Under the pieces are notes generated by a model. It worked only from the letters and a program-made list of their open reading frames with translations. It had not been told where the DNA came from and searched no databases. This document shows, piece by piece, positions 1 through 9,408 of a stretch of 64,000 bases of DNA. The position numbers were made by a program, and so were the translations under genes. How positions within the stretch are numbered: the stretch's first letter is position 1; the number at the start of each line of letters is the position of its first letter. This stretch comes from Solirubrobacter taibaiensis (GTDB lineage Bacteria > Actinomycetota > Thermoleophilia > Solirubrobacterales > Solirubrobacteraceae), in NCBI GenBank assembly GCA_027587225.1, contig JAPDDQ010000001.1, forward strand, positions 310,001 to 374,000, written 5' to 3'.

Positions 1-543
1 CGTCCACACCGCGACGGCGCTCCCGTCCGCGGCGACCTTCAGTTGCGCATTCTGCGGCCGTACCGGCGAGGGGATCGCGATCCGCGGCGTGAGATCGCCG
101 GCGCGCGGGGCGAAGTCCGCGCTGTAGAGCGTGTCGCAGTCCTGCCACACGACCGTGGCGACGCCGCTCTCCGCCAGCCCGAGGCCCGCCGGGGAGAGCG
201 AGCACTCGGTGAACGTCGTGTCGAACGCGTTGTCGTTGTGCAGGCCGGCGAGTGTGCGCCCCTTGCTCACGAACGCGACCGCGTAGTCGCCGCGCTCGTT
301 GATCGCGACCAGCGGATTCTCCGCCTCGCCGCCGACCATCGCGAGTGGCTCGCTCAAGGGCCCGCCGCCATTGACGCGGACGACGCTCACGCGCTGGTCC
401 CGTTCCCAGGCGACGATGGCGCTGCCGTTCGCGTTCCCCGCCACGACCTGCGATTGCTGGGCATAGCGGCCGACCGGCGAGATCGGCATCGGCGTGCTCC
501 AGCCGCCGGCGAGTGCGAGGGCAGTACCGAGCAGTTCGAGCAT
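1..543 (-). CDS. Exported protein of unknown function, C-terminal part beyond the window
   Basis: The reverse strand reads open from an ATG at 543 to the window edge (181 codons). An in-frame stop at 577-579 and no other start codon in between fix the ATG. The N-terminus (MLELLGTALALAGGWS) looks like a short signal peptide. The rest is a run of Ala/Val/Gly-rich strands with recurring patterns such as SAIVAWE, ATVVWQD and AVAVWT, which suggests repeated beta-strand blades as in beta-propeller-like surface proteins. No catalytic motif is visible. It is divergent from the GMC oxidoreductase, with 67 bp between starts. The function is unknown; the reading frame itself is convincing because the repeat pattern persists to the edge. 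Confidence 0.75.
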   Translation of the reverse strand, partial: MLELLGTALALAGGWSTPMPISPVGRYAQQSQVVAGNANGSAIVAWERDQRVSVVRVNGGGPLSEPLAMVGGEAENPLVAINERGDYAVAFVSKGRTLAGLHNDNAFDTTFTECSLSPAGLGLAESGVATVVWQDCDTLYSADFAPRAGDLTPRIAIPSPVRPQNAQLKVAADGSAVAVWT

Positions 544-610
544 CGTGAGCGGCTCATACCCGCAGGGTGCGATTCGTCACGCGATCGAAAGCGGCCTGTA
601 GGGTCCGGTG

Positions 611-2164
611 GTGGATTTCGACTGGCTCGTGATCGGCTCCGGGTTCGGCGGCAGCGTGTCGGCGCTCCGGCTCGCCCAGAAAGGGCACCGGGTCGGAGTG
701 CTCGAGTCCGGGCGGCGCTTCAAGGACGACGAGCTGCCCAAGTCCACGTGGGATGTGCGCAAGTACTTCTTCGCCCCGCGGCTGGGGATGCGCGGGATCT
801 TCCGGCTGACGATCTTCCGGGACGTGGCGATCGCGAGCGGGTCCGGCGTCGGCGGCGGGTCGCTCGGCTACGCGAACACGCTCTATCGCGCGCCCGCACG
901 CTTCTACAACGACCCGCAGTGGGCCGCCCTCAACAACTGGCAGGTGGAGCTCGCGCCGCTCTACGCGCAGGCCGAGCGCATGCTCGGGGTGACCACGTAC
1001 GACGAGGACGATCCCGCCGACGACTACCTGCGCGAGTACGCGGAAGTGACGGGCGTGGCGGAGACCTACGCCAAGACACGTGTCGGTGTGTTCCTGGGCG
1101 AGCCCGGCGTGACCGTCCCGGACCCGTTCTTCGGCGGCGAAGGGCCAGATCGGACCGGCTGCCTGCGCTGTGGGCGGTGCATGGTCGGCTGCCCGCACGG
1201 GGCGAAGAACACGCTCGTGAAGAACTACCTGTGGTTCGCGGAGCGGGCCGGCGCGCGGATCATGCCGGAACGCACGGTCACGGACATCCGGCCGCTCGAC
1301 GGCGGCGGGTACGCCGTGACGAGCGAGCGCTCCGGCGCGTGGGTCCGCAGGCAGCGGCGCACCCAGACCGCGCGGGGGGTCGTGGTCGCGGCGGGTGCGC
1401 TCGGCACGAACCGCCTGCTCGCGACGTGCAAGCTCAACGGCTCGCTCCCGAAGCTCAGCGACCGCCTCGGTGAGCTCGTGCGCACGAACTCCGAGGCGAT
1501 CCTCGCGGTCACGCTGCCCAAGGACGCGCCCGAGATCCGCCGCGTGGCGATCACCGGCTCGATCTACCCCGACCCGGACACGCACATCGAGACCGTCGTC
1601 TACGGGAGCGCCGGCAACGCCATGTCGAGCATCTTCACGCTGCTGACGGGCGACGGCACGGCGCTCACGCGGCCGCTGAAGCTGCTCGCCACCGCCGGGC
1701 GAAGCCCGCTGAAGTTCGCGCGCACGATGAACCCGCGCGGGTGGTCGGAGCGCACGATCATCGTGCTCGTCATGCAGTCGCTGGACAACGCGATCGCGCT
1801 GCGGGCGCGCAAGGGGCGCGGCGGGCGGGTGCGGCTGCGCACCGAGCAGGACCCGGAGCGCCCGAACCCGACGTTCATCCCGGTCGCGAACGCGTTCGCC
1901 GAATGGCTGGCCGAGCGGACGGGCGGGATCGCGCAGAGCTCGATCATGGAGGCGGCGGCGAACATCCCGTCCACGGCGCACATCCTCGGCGGCGCGGTGA
2001 TCGGCGCCTCACCCGCGACGGGCGTCGTGGACAAGGACCTGCGCGTGTTCGGCTACGAGGACCTGCTCGTGTGCGACGGGGCGGCGATCCCGGCCAACGT
2101 GGGCGTCAATCCGAGCCTCACGATCACGGCGTTGGCCGAACACGCGATGCGCGGGGTAGCCTGA
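611..2164 (+). CDS. GMC-family FAD oxidoreductase, cholesterol-oxidase (ChoD) like
   Basis: A 517-residue flavoprotein that probably oxidises an alcohol or sterol-like substrate. The FAD-binding Rossmann motif GSGFGG lies at about residues 10-15, and the GMC C-terminal signature (residues GGAVIG to VNPSLT, with [10 protein letters not shown]) closes the protein. Around residues 184-194 there is a CxxCxxCxxxCP cluster ([12 protein letters not shown]), which resembles a 4Fe-4S ferredoxin motif. Similar cysteines occur in ChoD-type actinobacterial enzymes as far as I recall. Two GTG codons are adjacent (608 and 611). The second is preferred because a TAGGGT -10-like hexamer (599-604) ends 6 nt before it, fitting leaderless transcription. 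The true substrate cannot be read from sequence. There is no signal peptide, so it is cytoplasmic. Confidence 0.88.
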   Translation: MDFDWLVIGSGFGGSVSALRLAQKGHRVGVLESGRRFKDDELPKSTWDVRKYFFAPRLGMRGIFRLTIFRDVAIASGSGVGGGSLGYANTLYRAPARFYNDPQWAALNNWQVELAPLYAQAERMLGVTTYDEDDPADDYLREYAEVTGVAETYAKTRVGVFLGEPGVTVPDPFFGGEGPDRTGCLRCGRCMVGCPHGAKNTLVKNYLWFAERAGARIMPERTVTDIRPLDGGGYAVTSERSGAWVRRQRRTQTARGVVVAAGALGTNRLLATCKLNGSLPKLSDRLGELVRTNSEAILAVTLPKDAPEIRRVAITGSIYPDPDTHIETVVYGSAGNAMSSIFTLLTGDGTALTRPLKLLATAGRSPLKFARTMNPRGWSERTIIVLVMQSLDNAIALRARKGRGGRVRLRTEQDPERPNPTFIPVANAFAEWLAERTGGIAQSSIMEAAANIPSTAHILGGAVIGASPATGVVDKDLRVFGYEDLLVCDGAAIPANVGVNPSLTITALAEHAMRGVA

Positions 2165-2169
2165 GAGGC

Positions 2170-2457
2170 GTGTCCGCCGCCCCCGTCGAGGTCAAGCTTC
2201 CGGAGACCGACGACGAATCCGTCGCCGATCGCCCGTGGATCGTGATCGTCTGGAACGATCCGATCAACCTCATGAGCTACGTCGTGCTCGTGTTCCAGAA
2301 GCTGTTCGGCTACAGCCGGGAGAAGGCCACGGAGCTGATGATGGACGTCCATCACAAGGGTCGTGCCGTCGTGTCCAGCGGGACGCGCGAGAAGGCTGAG
2401 CTGGACGTGTTCCGGCTCCACGAGCACGGCCTGTGGGCGACCATGCGGCAGGACTGA
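2170..2457 (+). CDS. clpS: ATP-dependent Clp protease adaptor ClpS
   Basis: A 95-residue adaptor that delivers N-degron substrates to the ClpAP/ClpCP protease. The core is typical Clp[18 protein letters not shown] (the DD/ND-P loop that contacts the N-degron), the FGYSREKA helix and the [12 protein letters not shown] segment. The start is GTG at 2170; TAGCCT at 2157-2162 lies 7 nt upstream, consistent with a leaderless message. It begins 5 bp after the GMC gene, so it could be co-transcribed or have its own promoter. The next gene is a DUF2017 protein, the usual partner of clpS in actinobacteria. Confidence 0.95.
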   Translation: MSAAPVEVKLPETDDESVADRPWIVIVWNDPINLMSYVVLVFQKLFGYSREKATELMMDVHHKGRAVVSSGTREKAELDVFRLHEHGLWATMRQD

Positions 2458-2461
2458 GCGA

Positions 2462-2938
2462 GTGTTCGGACGCGAGCGGCCCCGGATCGAACGGCGCCAG
2501 AATCGGTTTCTCGTGCGGATGGACGCGCAGGAGCGCGACCTCATCCGGCAGCTGCTGGGCGAGCTGCGGGAGCTGCTGGCGATCAGTCCTGAGGACCCGC
2601 GCGTGCGGCGGCTGTACCCGTCGGCCTACGCCGACGACGCGGAGCTCGAGGACGAGTACCGGTCCTTGACGCGTGACGAGTTGCAGAGCGGGCGGCTGGC
2701 GAGCATCGACGCGGTCGAGGAGAGCGTTGACGCCGAGCTGCTCGACATCGAGCAGCTCGGGGCCTGGATGCAGGCCGTGAACTCATTGCGGCTGGTGCTC
2801 GGAACGATGCTCGACATCACCGACGATGATCACGAGCTGGCGTTCGATCCGAACGATCCCAACGCCCGAACGGTGGCCCTGTACGGCTATCTCGGTGGCC
2901 TGCTCGACGAAATCGTCGACGCGCAGCTCGCCGATTAG
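2462..2938 (+). CDS. DUF2017 family protein
   Basis: A 158-residue acidic protein matching the actinobacterial DUF2017 family: a basic N-terminus (ERPRIERRQNRFLVRMD), a helix rich in Leu/Glu, then a LYPSAY motif and a long acidic helical region. Its biochemical role is not established; adjacency to clpS is conserved and suggests a link to Clp proteolysis (inference). GTG start 4 bp after the clpS stop. Its stop codon TAG (2936-2938) overlaps the stop of the convergent PspC gene in a shared TTAG. Confidence 0.85.
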   Translation: MFGRERPRIERRQNRFLVRMDAQERDLIRQLLGELRELLAISPEDPRVRRLYPSAYADDAELEDEYRSLTRDELQSGRLASIDAVEESVDAELLDIEQLGAWMQAVNSLRLVLGTMLDITDDDHELAFDPNDPNARTVALYGYLGGLLDEIVDAQLAD

Positions 2939-3168
2939 GCAGCGGCGAGCGGGTCATAGTGGTGCTCGACCGTCTTCTTGTCGGAGGGCATGACGACGAG
3001 CATCGCGACGTACGCGAGCGCAGCGGCGCCACCGGTGAAGAGCGTCGTGGCGATGAAGCCGACGCGGACGATCGTGGTGTCGAGGTCGAAGTAGCGGGCG
3101 AAGCCGCCGCACACGCCGCCGACCTGCTTGTCGGTGGAGGACCTGGTGAGTTTCTTGTCGGTGTTCAT
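2935..3168 (-). CDS. PspC-domain small membrane protein
   Basis: A 77-residue PspC-domain protein. The N-terminal half carries the family signature (LTRSSTDKQVGGVCGGFARYF, then DTTIVRVGF) and is followed by one hydrophobic segment of about 20 residues (ATTLFTGGAAALAYVAMLVV). PspC proteins are inner-membrane stress or envelope-sensing components; this is the minimal form without extra domains. It is transcribed alone, convergent with the DUF2017 gene (4-nt overlap of the two stops). Confidence 0.88.
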   Translation of the reverse strand: MNTDKKLTRSSTDKQVGGVCGGFARYFDLDTTIVRVGFIATTLFTGGAAALAYVAMLVVMPSDKKTVEHHYDPLAAA

Positions 3169-3216
3169 GGGATGCAGATTGCCGTCTGCGACCCCTTACC
3201 ACCATTGGGAATGACC

Positions 3217-6200
3217 CTAGGGAAGCCCTAGTTGTGTGGCCGCGATCCCTGAGTCGCCCCTTATGGCGGCGGCGCGCTGCGGCTCTCCACGGGCCTCCAG
3301 CACGTCGGCGTACTGGGCGCGGGTCATGCGCAGCATCGAGGGGATCTCGGCGTTGCGGGCGATCGCGGTCTCGAAGTGCGCGTCCGCCTGCGCGGGATCG
3401 TCCGCGAGCAGCCCGAGGAAGCGCTCCGCGGAACCCCAGTCCGCGACGATCCCGATCACCAGGCTACGGTCGCGGTAGGGGAGCAGGAGGTCGTACAGGA
3501 CGCGGGCTCGCTCGCGGTCGCCGAGCTGCGCGCACACGTGCGTGAGCACGGCCATCGCGCCCATCCACAGCATGTCGCGGGGGATCGTGGCGAAGTCGTC
3601 GGCGGCGAACCGCTCGAAGATCGCGGCCGCGGCTTCCCGGTCCCCGGCCTGCAGGTGGGCGAGCGCGAGCACCGGCAGGTTGACGACGAGCTGCGGGTCG
3701 CTCTCGATCTGCTGGGCGAGCGCGGGCGCGAGGTCGCCCATCGTGCCGGTGCGGTACGCGAGCCCGGCGTACTGGCCGGCGGACTCCACGACCACCTCGG
3801 GACGGCGGGCGCGGACGCCCAGCTCGTGCGCGTACGCGATCAGGTCCGGCACCTCGGCCAGGCGGTCGCCGATCATCGCCCAGATCACGTTCCAGCGCGC
3901 GGCGCGGTAGCGGTAGATCGGCTGGCCGAGCTCGTTGGCGAGCGCCCGCAGCGTCTCCAGCCAGCGGTGCGCGGTGTCGAGATCAGCCAGCTCGAGCGTG
4001 TCGTACAGGCGCCACTGCAGGCCGAGCACGAGCAGCTCGGGCTCGTCGATGCGCTCGGCGATCTCCGAGAACTCGTCCGCGATCGCCAACCGCTCGGCCG
4101 CTTCCGCGGTGACCAGGAGCGCGGTGTGGCGGCTCTCCAGCGCGTTCAGCAGCGCGAGGGGATCGTCGCCGCGACGAGCGAGCTCCAGCGCGCGCTCGGT
4201 GAGCTGATCAACGCGCTCCTGCTGGCCGGCGAAGTGAAGCGCGTTGGCGAGGCGCGTGAGCAGCCGCGCGGTGAGCGGGCTCTCCTCGTCGCCGAGGGCC
4301 GCGAGCGCGCGTTCGAGCAGCTCGATCGCTTCGTAGTCCACTGCTCCGGCGTGCGCGTAGTTGCCGAAGCGGCCCAGGGCGGCCTCGGCGAGCACGCTCG
4401 TGAGCCGCTCGCGCGTGGCGATCTCCGCCGCGAGCATGAACGCGTCGTTGGCGTCGGGGTCATACAGGCGCGCGGCGGCGGTGCCGAGGCCGATCAGCAG
4501 GCGGGCGCGGCGGGGTTCATCGTCCTGGAGGCGCTCGAGCGCGGCGGCGTAGTGCGTCTTGGCCTCGAAGTCGGCGAGTCCTTCGGACGCGGCGACTGCG
4601 GCCTGCTCGGAGTAGTCGACGGCCTTGCCCTCGAGGTCCAGGTGGCGGCTCTCGACGTAGTGGTAGGCGAGCTCGGCCGGGGTCGCGAGCCGGAGCTGGT
4701 CGAGCGCCTGCGCGATCCGGTAGTGCATCCGCACCCGCCGGGACGCGCTCTGGCGCTCGTACAACGTCTCCCGCACGAGGGCGTGAGTGAACGCGAAGCG
4801 GTCGGCGTCGTCGGCGACCTCGCGCACGAGGCCCGCTTCGTCCGCTTGTTCGAGTGCGGTGATGATGCGCTCCACCGGCTCGTCGAGCAGCGTCTCGAGC
4901 ACTTCCAGGCGGAACTCGCGCCCGACGACCGAAGCGGCGGTCAGTACGGCCGTCGTGGTGTCGGTGAGGCGCGCGAGGCGTGTGCCGATGAGCTCCTTCA
5001 CGCCCTCGGGGACGGGGACGCGGCGCAGCGTGTCGTCGCGCAGCTCGGGCTCGTCGGCGAGGCTGCGGAGCGTCTCCTTGATGAAGAACGGGTTGCCGTC
5101 GGTGCCCTCGTGCAGGCGCAGGATGAAGGAGCCGCTCGCGTCGCGGTCGGTGGCGGCGACGAGCTCGGCGGTCTCGGCGTCGTCGAGGCCGGTGAGCGCG
5201 ACGCGCTCGAAGCCTGGGTCGCGGTACAGGCGGGTGAGCAGCGTGGTGAGCTCGTCGGCGCGGTGCTCCCCGGAGGCGCGGATGGTGCCGAGCACGAGCA
5301 GCCGCGTCGGCTCGACGTCCTGCAGCAGGTGACTGAGCAGCAGCGCCGTGGACGTGTCCGCCCACTGCAGATCGTCGAGGATGAGCACCGTCGGGGCGTC
5401 GGCGGCCACGCGGGCGAGCACGCGCGTGACGGCTTCGAACAGGCGGTAGCGGCGGGTCTCGCCGTCCTCGGCGGCGGGCTCGCGCAGCTCGGGCAGATGG
5501 CGGCGGAGCGCGGGCACGAGGCGGGCGAGCTCACTCAGCTCGGGGGCGAGCTCGGGCGGGAAATCGAGCGTGTCGCGGTGCGCCATGAAGTGCTGGACGG
5601 CGGTCACGAACGGCTGGTACGGGACGAGCGACTCGGCGTCGTTGCGGCCGTACAGGACGGTCGCGCCGGCGGCGTGCGCCTCGCGGGCGAGCTCGGCGGC
5701 CAGGCGGGTCTTGCCGATGCCCGGGTCACCGCTCAGCAGGACCATCTGGCGCGCGTCGTCGGCGGCCTTCTCCCAGCGGGCGCGGAGCCGGGTGAGCGCT
5801 TCGGTGCGCCCGACGAACGGGCCGCTTTCGAGCTCGCTCACGAGCACGCCCTGGAGCGGGACGCCGCGCGGCGTGCTGAGCACGGGCCAGGTCCAGCTCG
5901 AGGGGGTGCGCGCGATCGAGGGGTGATCGACGGCGCCGAGCGCGGCGCGCGCGAGGTCCCCGGCCGTGGCGTAGCGGTTCGCGGGGTCCTTCGCCATCGC
6001 GGTGGCGATCACGTCGTCGAAGGCCCTGGGGGCTTCCGGGACGAGCGCGGTGACCGATGGGGGCGGGTCGCGGAAGTGGGCGAAGAGCGTTGCGCCGACC
6101 GAGTCGCGTGGGAACGGGACGCGGCCGGTGAGCGCCTGGAAGAGCACGCAGCCGAGCGCGTAGACGTCGGTGCGCGCGTCGACGGGGCGCGCGTCGAGCT

Positions 6201-6750
6201 GCTCCGGGGCGGCGTAGTCGAACGTCCCGATCACGGTGCCGGGCTTGGTCACCTGCGTGTCGCCGGCGTGCAGGCTCTTGATCAGGCCGAAGTCCGTGAG
6301 CAGCGCGTGCTCGCCGTCGACGAGGATGTTCGCGGGCTTGACGTCGCGGTGGATGAGGCCGCGGGCGTGGGCCGCGTCCAGTGCCGCTGCGACCTGGCCG
6401 ACGATCAGCGCGGCGCGGGTGGGGGTGAGGCGCGTCTCCACCATCACGAGCCGGGCGAGGTCCGTGCCGTCGACGAACCGCATCGTCACGTAGAGGAGCC
6501 CGTCCTCCTCGCCCGCGTGGTAGATCGGGATGACGTTCGGGTGCTGGAGCGAGGCCGCGGCCTCGAACTCGTGCCGGAACCGCGCGCGGAACTCGGCGTC
6601 GGCGCTGACCGTGGGCGCGATGACCTTCAGCGCGACCTCGCGCTTGAGCGGGACGTGCAACGCGCGGTAGACGATGCCCATGCCACCGCGGCCCGCGACC
6701 CCGCGGATCACGTGATCCGCGAACGTCGCACCGATGGCCAGCTCGTCCAT
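3217..6750 (-). CDS. Ser/Thr protein kinase fused to AAA ATPase and TPR-like regulator
   Basis: A 1177-residue cytosolic signalling protein. Residues about 8-270 are a Hanks-type kinase: glycine loop GVAGRGGMG, VALK lysine (K42), HRDVKPAN (catalytic D136), DFG (153-155) and APEQ. Near residue 315 begins an AAA_16-like ATPase: GPFVGRTEAL, Walker A GDPGIGKT and Walker B LILDDLQWAD. The remaining ~500 residues are alpha-helical TPR-like repeats. No transmembrane helix separates the kinase from the rest, unlike PknB-type receptors. A DNA-binding domain is also absent, unlike LAL regulators with the same ATPase. The ATG at 6750 (MDELAIG) is chosen over an upstream in-frame start because the kinase fold begins right after it. 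The signal sensed is unknown. Confidence 0.92.
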   Translation of the reverse strand: MDELAIGATFADHVIRGVAGRGGMGIVYRALHVPLKREVALKVIAPTVSADAEFRARFRHEFEAAASLQHPNVIPIYHAGEEDGLLYVTMRFVDGTDLARLVMVETRLTPTRAALIVGQVAAALDAAHARGLIHRDVKPANILVDGEHALLTDFGLIKSLHAGDTQVTKPGTVIGTFDYAAPEQLDARPVDARTDVYALGCVLFQALTGRVPFPRDSVGATLFAHFRDPPPSVTALVPEAPRAFDDVIATAMAKDPANRYATAGDLARAALGAVDHPSIARTPSSWTWPVLSTPRGVPLQGVLVSELESGPFVGRTEALTRLRARWEKAADDARQMVLLSGDPGIGKTRLAAELAREAHAAGATVLYGRNDAESLVPYQPFVTAVQHFMAHRDTLDFPPELAPELSELARLVPALRRHLPELREPAAEDGETRRYRLFEAVTRVLARVAADAPTVLILDDLQWADTSTALLLSHLLQDVEPTRLLVLGTIRASGEHRADELTTLLTRLYRDPGFERVALTGLDDAETAELVAATDRDASGSFILRLHEGTDGNPFFIKETLRSLADEPELRDDTLRRVPVPEGVKELIGTRLARLTDTTTAVLTAASVVGREFRLEVLETLLDEPVERIITALEQADEAGLVREVADDADRFAFTHALVRETLYERQSASRRVRMHYRIAQALDQLRLATPAELAYHYVESRHLDLEGKAVDYSEQAAVAASEGLADFEAKTHYAAALERLQDDEPRRARLLIGLGTAAARLYDPDANDAFMLAAEIATRERLTSVLAEAALGRFGNYAHAGAVDYEAIELLERALAALGDEESPLTARLLTRLANALHFAGQQERVDQLTERALELARRGDDPLALLNALESRHTALLVTAEAAERLAIADEFSEIAERIDEPELLVLGLQWRLYDTLELADLDTAHRWLETLRALANELGQPIYRYRAARWNVIWAMIGDRLAEVPDLIAYAHELGVRARRPEVVVESAGQYAGLAYRTGTMGDLAPALAQQIESDPQLVVNLPVLALAHLQAGDREAAAAIFERFAADDFATIPRDMLWMGAMAVLTHVCAQLGDRERARVLYDLLLPYRDRSLVIGIVADWGSAERFLGLLADDPAQADAHFETAIARNAEIPSMLRMTRAQYADVLEARGEPQRAAAIRGDSGIAATQLGLP

Positions 6751-6802
6751 GCCTCGCGGTCTATCAGCCGCTCGCCCGCGGCGCAACGCTGGGCGCCCTT
6801 GG

Positions 6803-8167
6803 TTAGAAGACGTGCTCCGACAGCCAGCTCGAACAGAAGAACGCCACGAACAGTGGCACGAGCGCCCACATCAGCGGGTGCACCTTGCCGGCGCGGCCCG
6901 TGGCCACCATCACCGCGACGTAGCTCAGGATGCCGAAGCCGATGCCGGCCGCGATCGAGAACGTCAGCGGCACGCCCGCGATCACGAAGAACGCGGGGAT
7001 CGCGGCCTCCGGGCGGTTCCAGTCCACGTCCGCCACCAGCCGGATCATCAGGTAGCCGATCATGATCAGCGCGGGCGCGACGGCGGGGTGGGTCTCCTGC
7101 TCGCCCAGCAACACGGTCTGCGCGACCACGGCGATCAGCGGGACGAAGAAGATCGTCAGCAAGAAGCAACCGGCGGTGACGACGGACGCGAGGCCTGTGC
7201 GCGCGCCCTCGGCCACGCCCGCGCCCGACTCCACGTACGTGGTGTTGGACGACGTGCCCAGCACACCGCCGCCGGCCGCCGCGACGGAGTCCACGAGCAG
7301 CAGGCGCTTCAGACGCGGCGGCTGACCGTTCTCGTCCAGCATTCCACCCGCGCTGCTGACCGCGACCGCCGTGCCGATCGTGTCGAAGAAGTCGGTCACG
7401 AACAGCACGAAGATCAAGGGGACCAGCGCCCACGTGAGCGCGTCGAGCAGGTTGTCCGGGTGCAGCGCGTCGCCGATGGTCGAGAAGTCGCTGCCGTTCG
7501 GGATCGACGGCGCGTAGCTCTCCGGGGGTTCGAGCACGCCGAAGATCAGGCCGAGGACCGTCGAGACGGCGATGCCGATCAGGATCGAGCCTTTGATGTT
7601 GCGGGCCGACAGGACGATCATCGTCAGCAGGCCGGCGAGCGCGATCAGCGGCGGGCCGGCGGTGACGTCGCCGAGCCGGATGCCGGTCGCCGCGTCGTTG
7701 ATCGTGATGCCCGCGTCGCGGAGCCCGACGAGCGTGATGAACAAGCCGATGCCGACGCCGATCGAGAGCTTGATCTCGTGCGGGATCGCGCGCATGATCG
7801 CCTCGCGCAGACCCGCGAGGACGAGCACGATCGCGATCACGCCCTCGATCACGATGCAGGCCATCGCCACCTGCCACGGCACACCCGGTCCGACGATCTG
7901 GAACGCCACGACCGCGTTGATCCCGAGGCCCGCGGCGAGCGCGAACGGCAGGTTCGTCGCCAGCCCCATGATCAGCGTGAACAGCGCGGCGCCGAGCGCG
8001 GTCGCGACCGTCACCGCTTCGACCGGCATCTCCGCCGCACTCAGGATCGCCGGGTTGACGACGACGATGTAGGCCATCGTCAAGAACGTCACGAACCCGC
8101 CCAGGACCTCGGTTTTGACCGTCGAGCCGCGTTCGCGGATCTGGAACCGGCGCTCGAGCACTGACAT
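6803..8167 (-). CDS. NCS2-type purine (adenine/guanine/hypoxanthine) permease, AzgA-like
   Basis: A 454-residue polytopic membrane transporter of the AzgA branch of NCS2. Signs are the N-terminal FVTFLTMAYIVVVNP segment, GLGINAVVAF (AzgA-type GMGLNAYF motif), NTTYVESGAGVAEGARTGL and about 12-14 hydrophobic segments. It should import purine bases by proton symport. The start at 8167 (MSVLERRFQIRERGSTVKTE) is supported by TAGCGT on the reverse strand (8176-8181), 8 nt before the ATG. It is divergent from the methyltransferase, with 79 bp between the start codons. Confidence 0.9.
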   Translation of the reverse strand: MSVLERRFQIRERGSTVKTEVLGGFVTFLTMAYIVVVNPAILSAAEMPVEAVTVATALGAALFTLIMGLATNLPFALAAGLGINAVVAFQIVGPGVPWQVAMACIVIEGVIAIVLVLAGLREAIMRAIPHEIKLSIGVGIGLFITLVGLRDAGITINDAATGIRLGDVTAGPPLIALAGLLTMIVLSARNIKGSILIGIAVSTVLGLIFGVLEPPESYAPSIPNGSDFSTIGDALHPDNLLDALTWALVPLIFVLFVTDFFDTIGTAVAVSSAGGMLDENGQPPRLKRLLLVDSVAAAGGGVLGTSSNTTYVESGAGVAEGARTGLASVVTAGCFLLTIFFVPLIAVVAQTVLLGEQETHPAVAPALIMIGYLMIRLVADVDWNRPEAAIPAFFVIAGVPLTFSIAAGIGFGILSYVAVMVATGRAGKVHPLMWALVPLFVAFFCSSWLSEHVF

Positions 8168-8246
8168 GTGGCGGGACGCTACACCGGGATCCGGCGGCAG
8201 CGGCATGGACCGCCGGTCGGATCTTGTTGTCGCTAGCGTCCGCGCG
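8168..8246. promoter_or_regulatory. Divergent leaderless-type promoters
   Basis: Both divergent genes have the same -10-like hexamer TAGCGT close to the start codon: reverse strand 8176-8181 (8 nt before the permease ATG) and forward strand 8234-8239 (7 nt before the methyltransferase ATG). That spacing would put transcription starts at or next to the ATG. No purine-riboswitch-like structure or Shine-Dalgarno sequence is evident. Inferred from sequence only. Confidence 0.5.
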
Positions 8247-8870
8247 ATGGCGGTCGAGCATCCACGGTTTGCGCGTGTCTATCCGGCGGTGGCGGCGCGG
8301 GCTGACAAGCGCGGGGCGGCGGGCCACCGGCAACGGTTGGTCGAAGGCCTCGCCGGACGGGTCGTGGAGGTCGGCGCGGGGAACGGGCGCAACTTCGTGC
8401 ACTATCCGCCAGGCGTGACCGAGGTCGTCGCGATCGAGCCGGAACCGACGCTGCGGGCGCTCGCCGAAGGCGCGGAGACGGCTGTGCCGGTGCGTGTGCT
8501 GGACGGGGTCGCTGAGGCGCTGCCGTTCGCGGATGGCGAGCTCGACGCGGCGGTCGTCAGCCTCGTGCTCTGCAGCGTGCCCGACCAAGGGCGGGCGCTC
8601 GCGGAGATCCGGCGGGTGCTGCGGCCGGGCGGAGCGCTGCGCTTCTACGAGCACGTGATCCCGCAACGGCAGCCTAAGCGCGGGCTGTTCCGGGCGGCCG
8701 ATGCGACCGGGTTGTGGCCGAGGCTCGCCGCCGGCTGCCACCTCGCCCGTGACACGGCGGGCGCGATCGTCGCGGCGGGGTTCGAGATCGAGCGTTGCGA
8801 ACGGATCGAGTTCCGCTCTGCCGCGGTCGAGCCGCGGCTTTCGTACTTGCTCGGCAGCGCCCACCGATGA
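8247..8870 (+). CDS. Class I SAM-dependent methyltransferase
   Basis: A 207-residue methyltransferase. Motif I is VVEVGAGNGRNF. An acidic VVAIEPEPTL strand end follows, then EALPFADGELDAAVVSLVLCSVP (motif II/III) and the LRPGGALRFYEHV post-motif. The pattern resembles UbiE/Methyltransf_11 enzymes acting on small molecules or lipids; the substrate is unknown. The ATG at 8247 is preferred to earlier in-frame starts, which would overlap the promoter of the divergent permease; TAGCGT sits 7 nt upstream. Confidence 0.85.
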   Translation: MAVEHPRFARVYPAVAARADKRGAAGHRQRLVEGLAGRVVEVGAGNGRNFVHYPPGVTEVVAIEPEPTLRALAEGAETAVPVRVLDGVAEALPFADGELDAAVVSLVLCSVPDQGRALAEIRRVLRPGGALRFYEHVIPQRQPKRGLFRAADATGLWPRLAAGCHLARDTAGAIVAAGFEIERCERIEFRSAAVEPRLSYLLGSAHR

Positions 8871-8900
8871 GTTCGCGACGCCCATGACGTTTCATCGGGC

Positions 8901-9380
8901 ATGAGCACACAGCGCATCACCACCAGCCTCTGGTTCGACACGCAGGCCGTCGAGGCCGCGGAGTTCTACTGCTCGATCTTCGAGGACTCGCGGATCGTCA
9001 GCGCCGCGGACTATCCCGCGGGCACCGACAAGGCGGGGACGCCGATGGTCGTCGAGTGGGAGATGCTCGGGCAGCGGTTCACCGGCCTCAACGGCGGGCC
9101 GCAGTTCTCGTTCACCGAAGCCATCTCGCTGGCGATCGAGTGCATCGACCAGGAGGAGATCGACCGCTATTGGGCGCTCCTGACCGACGGCGGTGAGGAG
9201 GGCCCGTGCGGTTGGTGCAAGGACCGCTTCGGGCTGTCGTGGCAGGTCAGGCCGGCGAACATGACCCGCTTCTGGACGGGCGACCCGGACGTGGCGGCGC
9301 GGACCGCTCAGGCCATGTTCGCGATGCGCAAGCTCGACATCGCCGGGTTGGAGGCGGCCGCGGGCGCGACCGTCGCGTGA
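8901..9380 (+). CDS. PhnB-like VOC superfamily protein
   Basis: A 159-residue protein of the PhnB / 3-demethylubiquinone methyltransferase-like group of the vicinal oxygen chelate fold. Diagnostic segments are ITTSLWFDTQAVEAAEFYCSIFEDS near the N-terminus, the MVVEWEMLGQRFTGLNGGP strand, and CGWCKDRFGLSWQV. The biological function of this group is generally unassigned despite the methyltransferase name. The ATG lies 30 bp after the methyltransferase stop on the same strand; co-transcription is possible. Confidence 0.85.
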   Translation: MSTQRITTSLWFDTQAVEAAEFYCSIFEDSRIVSAADYPAGTDKAGTPMVVEWEMLGQRFTGLNGGPQFSFTEAISLAIECIDQEEIDRYWALLTDGGEEGPCGWCKDRFGLSWQVRPANMTRFWTGDPDVAARTAQAMFAMRKLDIAGLEAAAGATVA

Positions 9381-9408
9381 TCGCTCGGCGACCCGTACGG
9401 TGGTGAGC

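Noticed and set aside
3376..7065. Very long open frame on the forward strand opposite the kinase gene
   Set aside because: GC-rich third positions leave the antisense frame free of stops; its translation is Arg/Glu/Val-rich with no domain, while the opposite strand has a complete kinase with all catalytic motifs.
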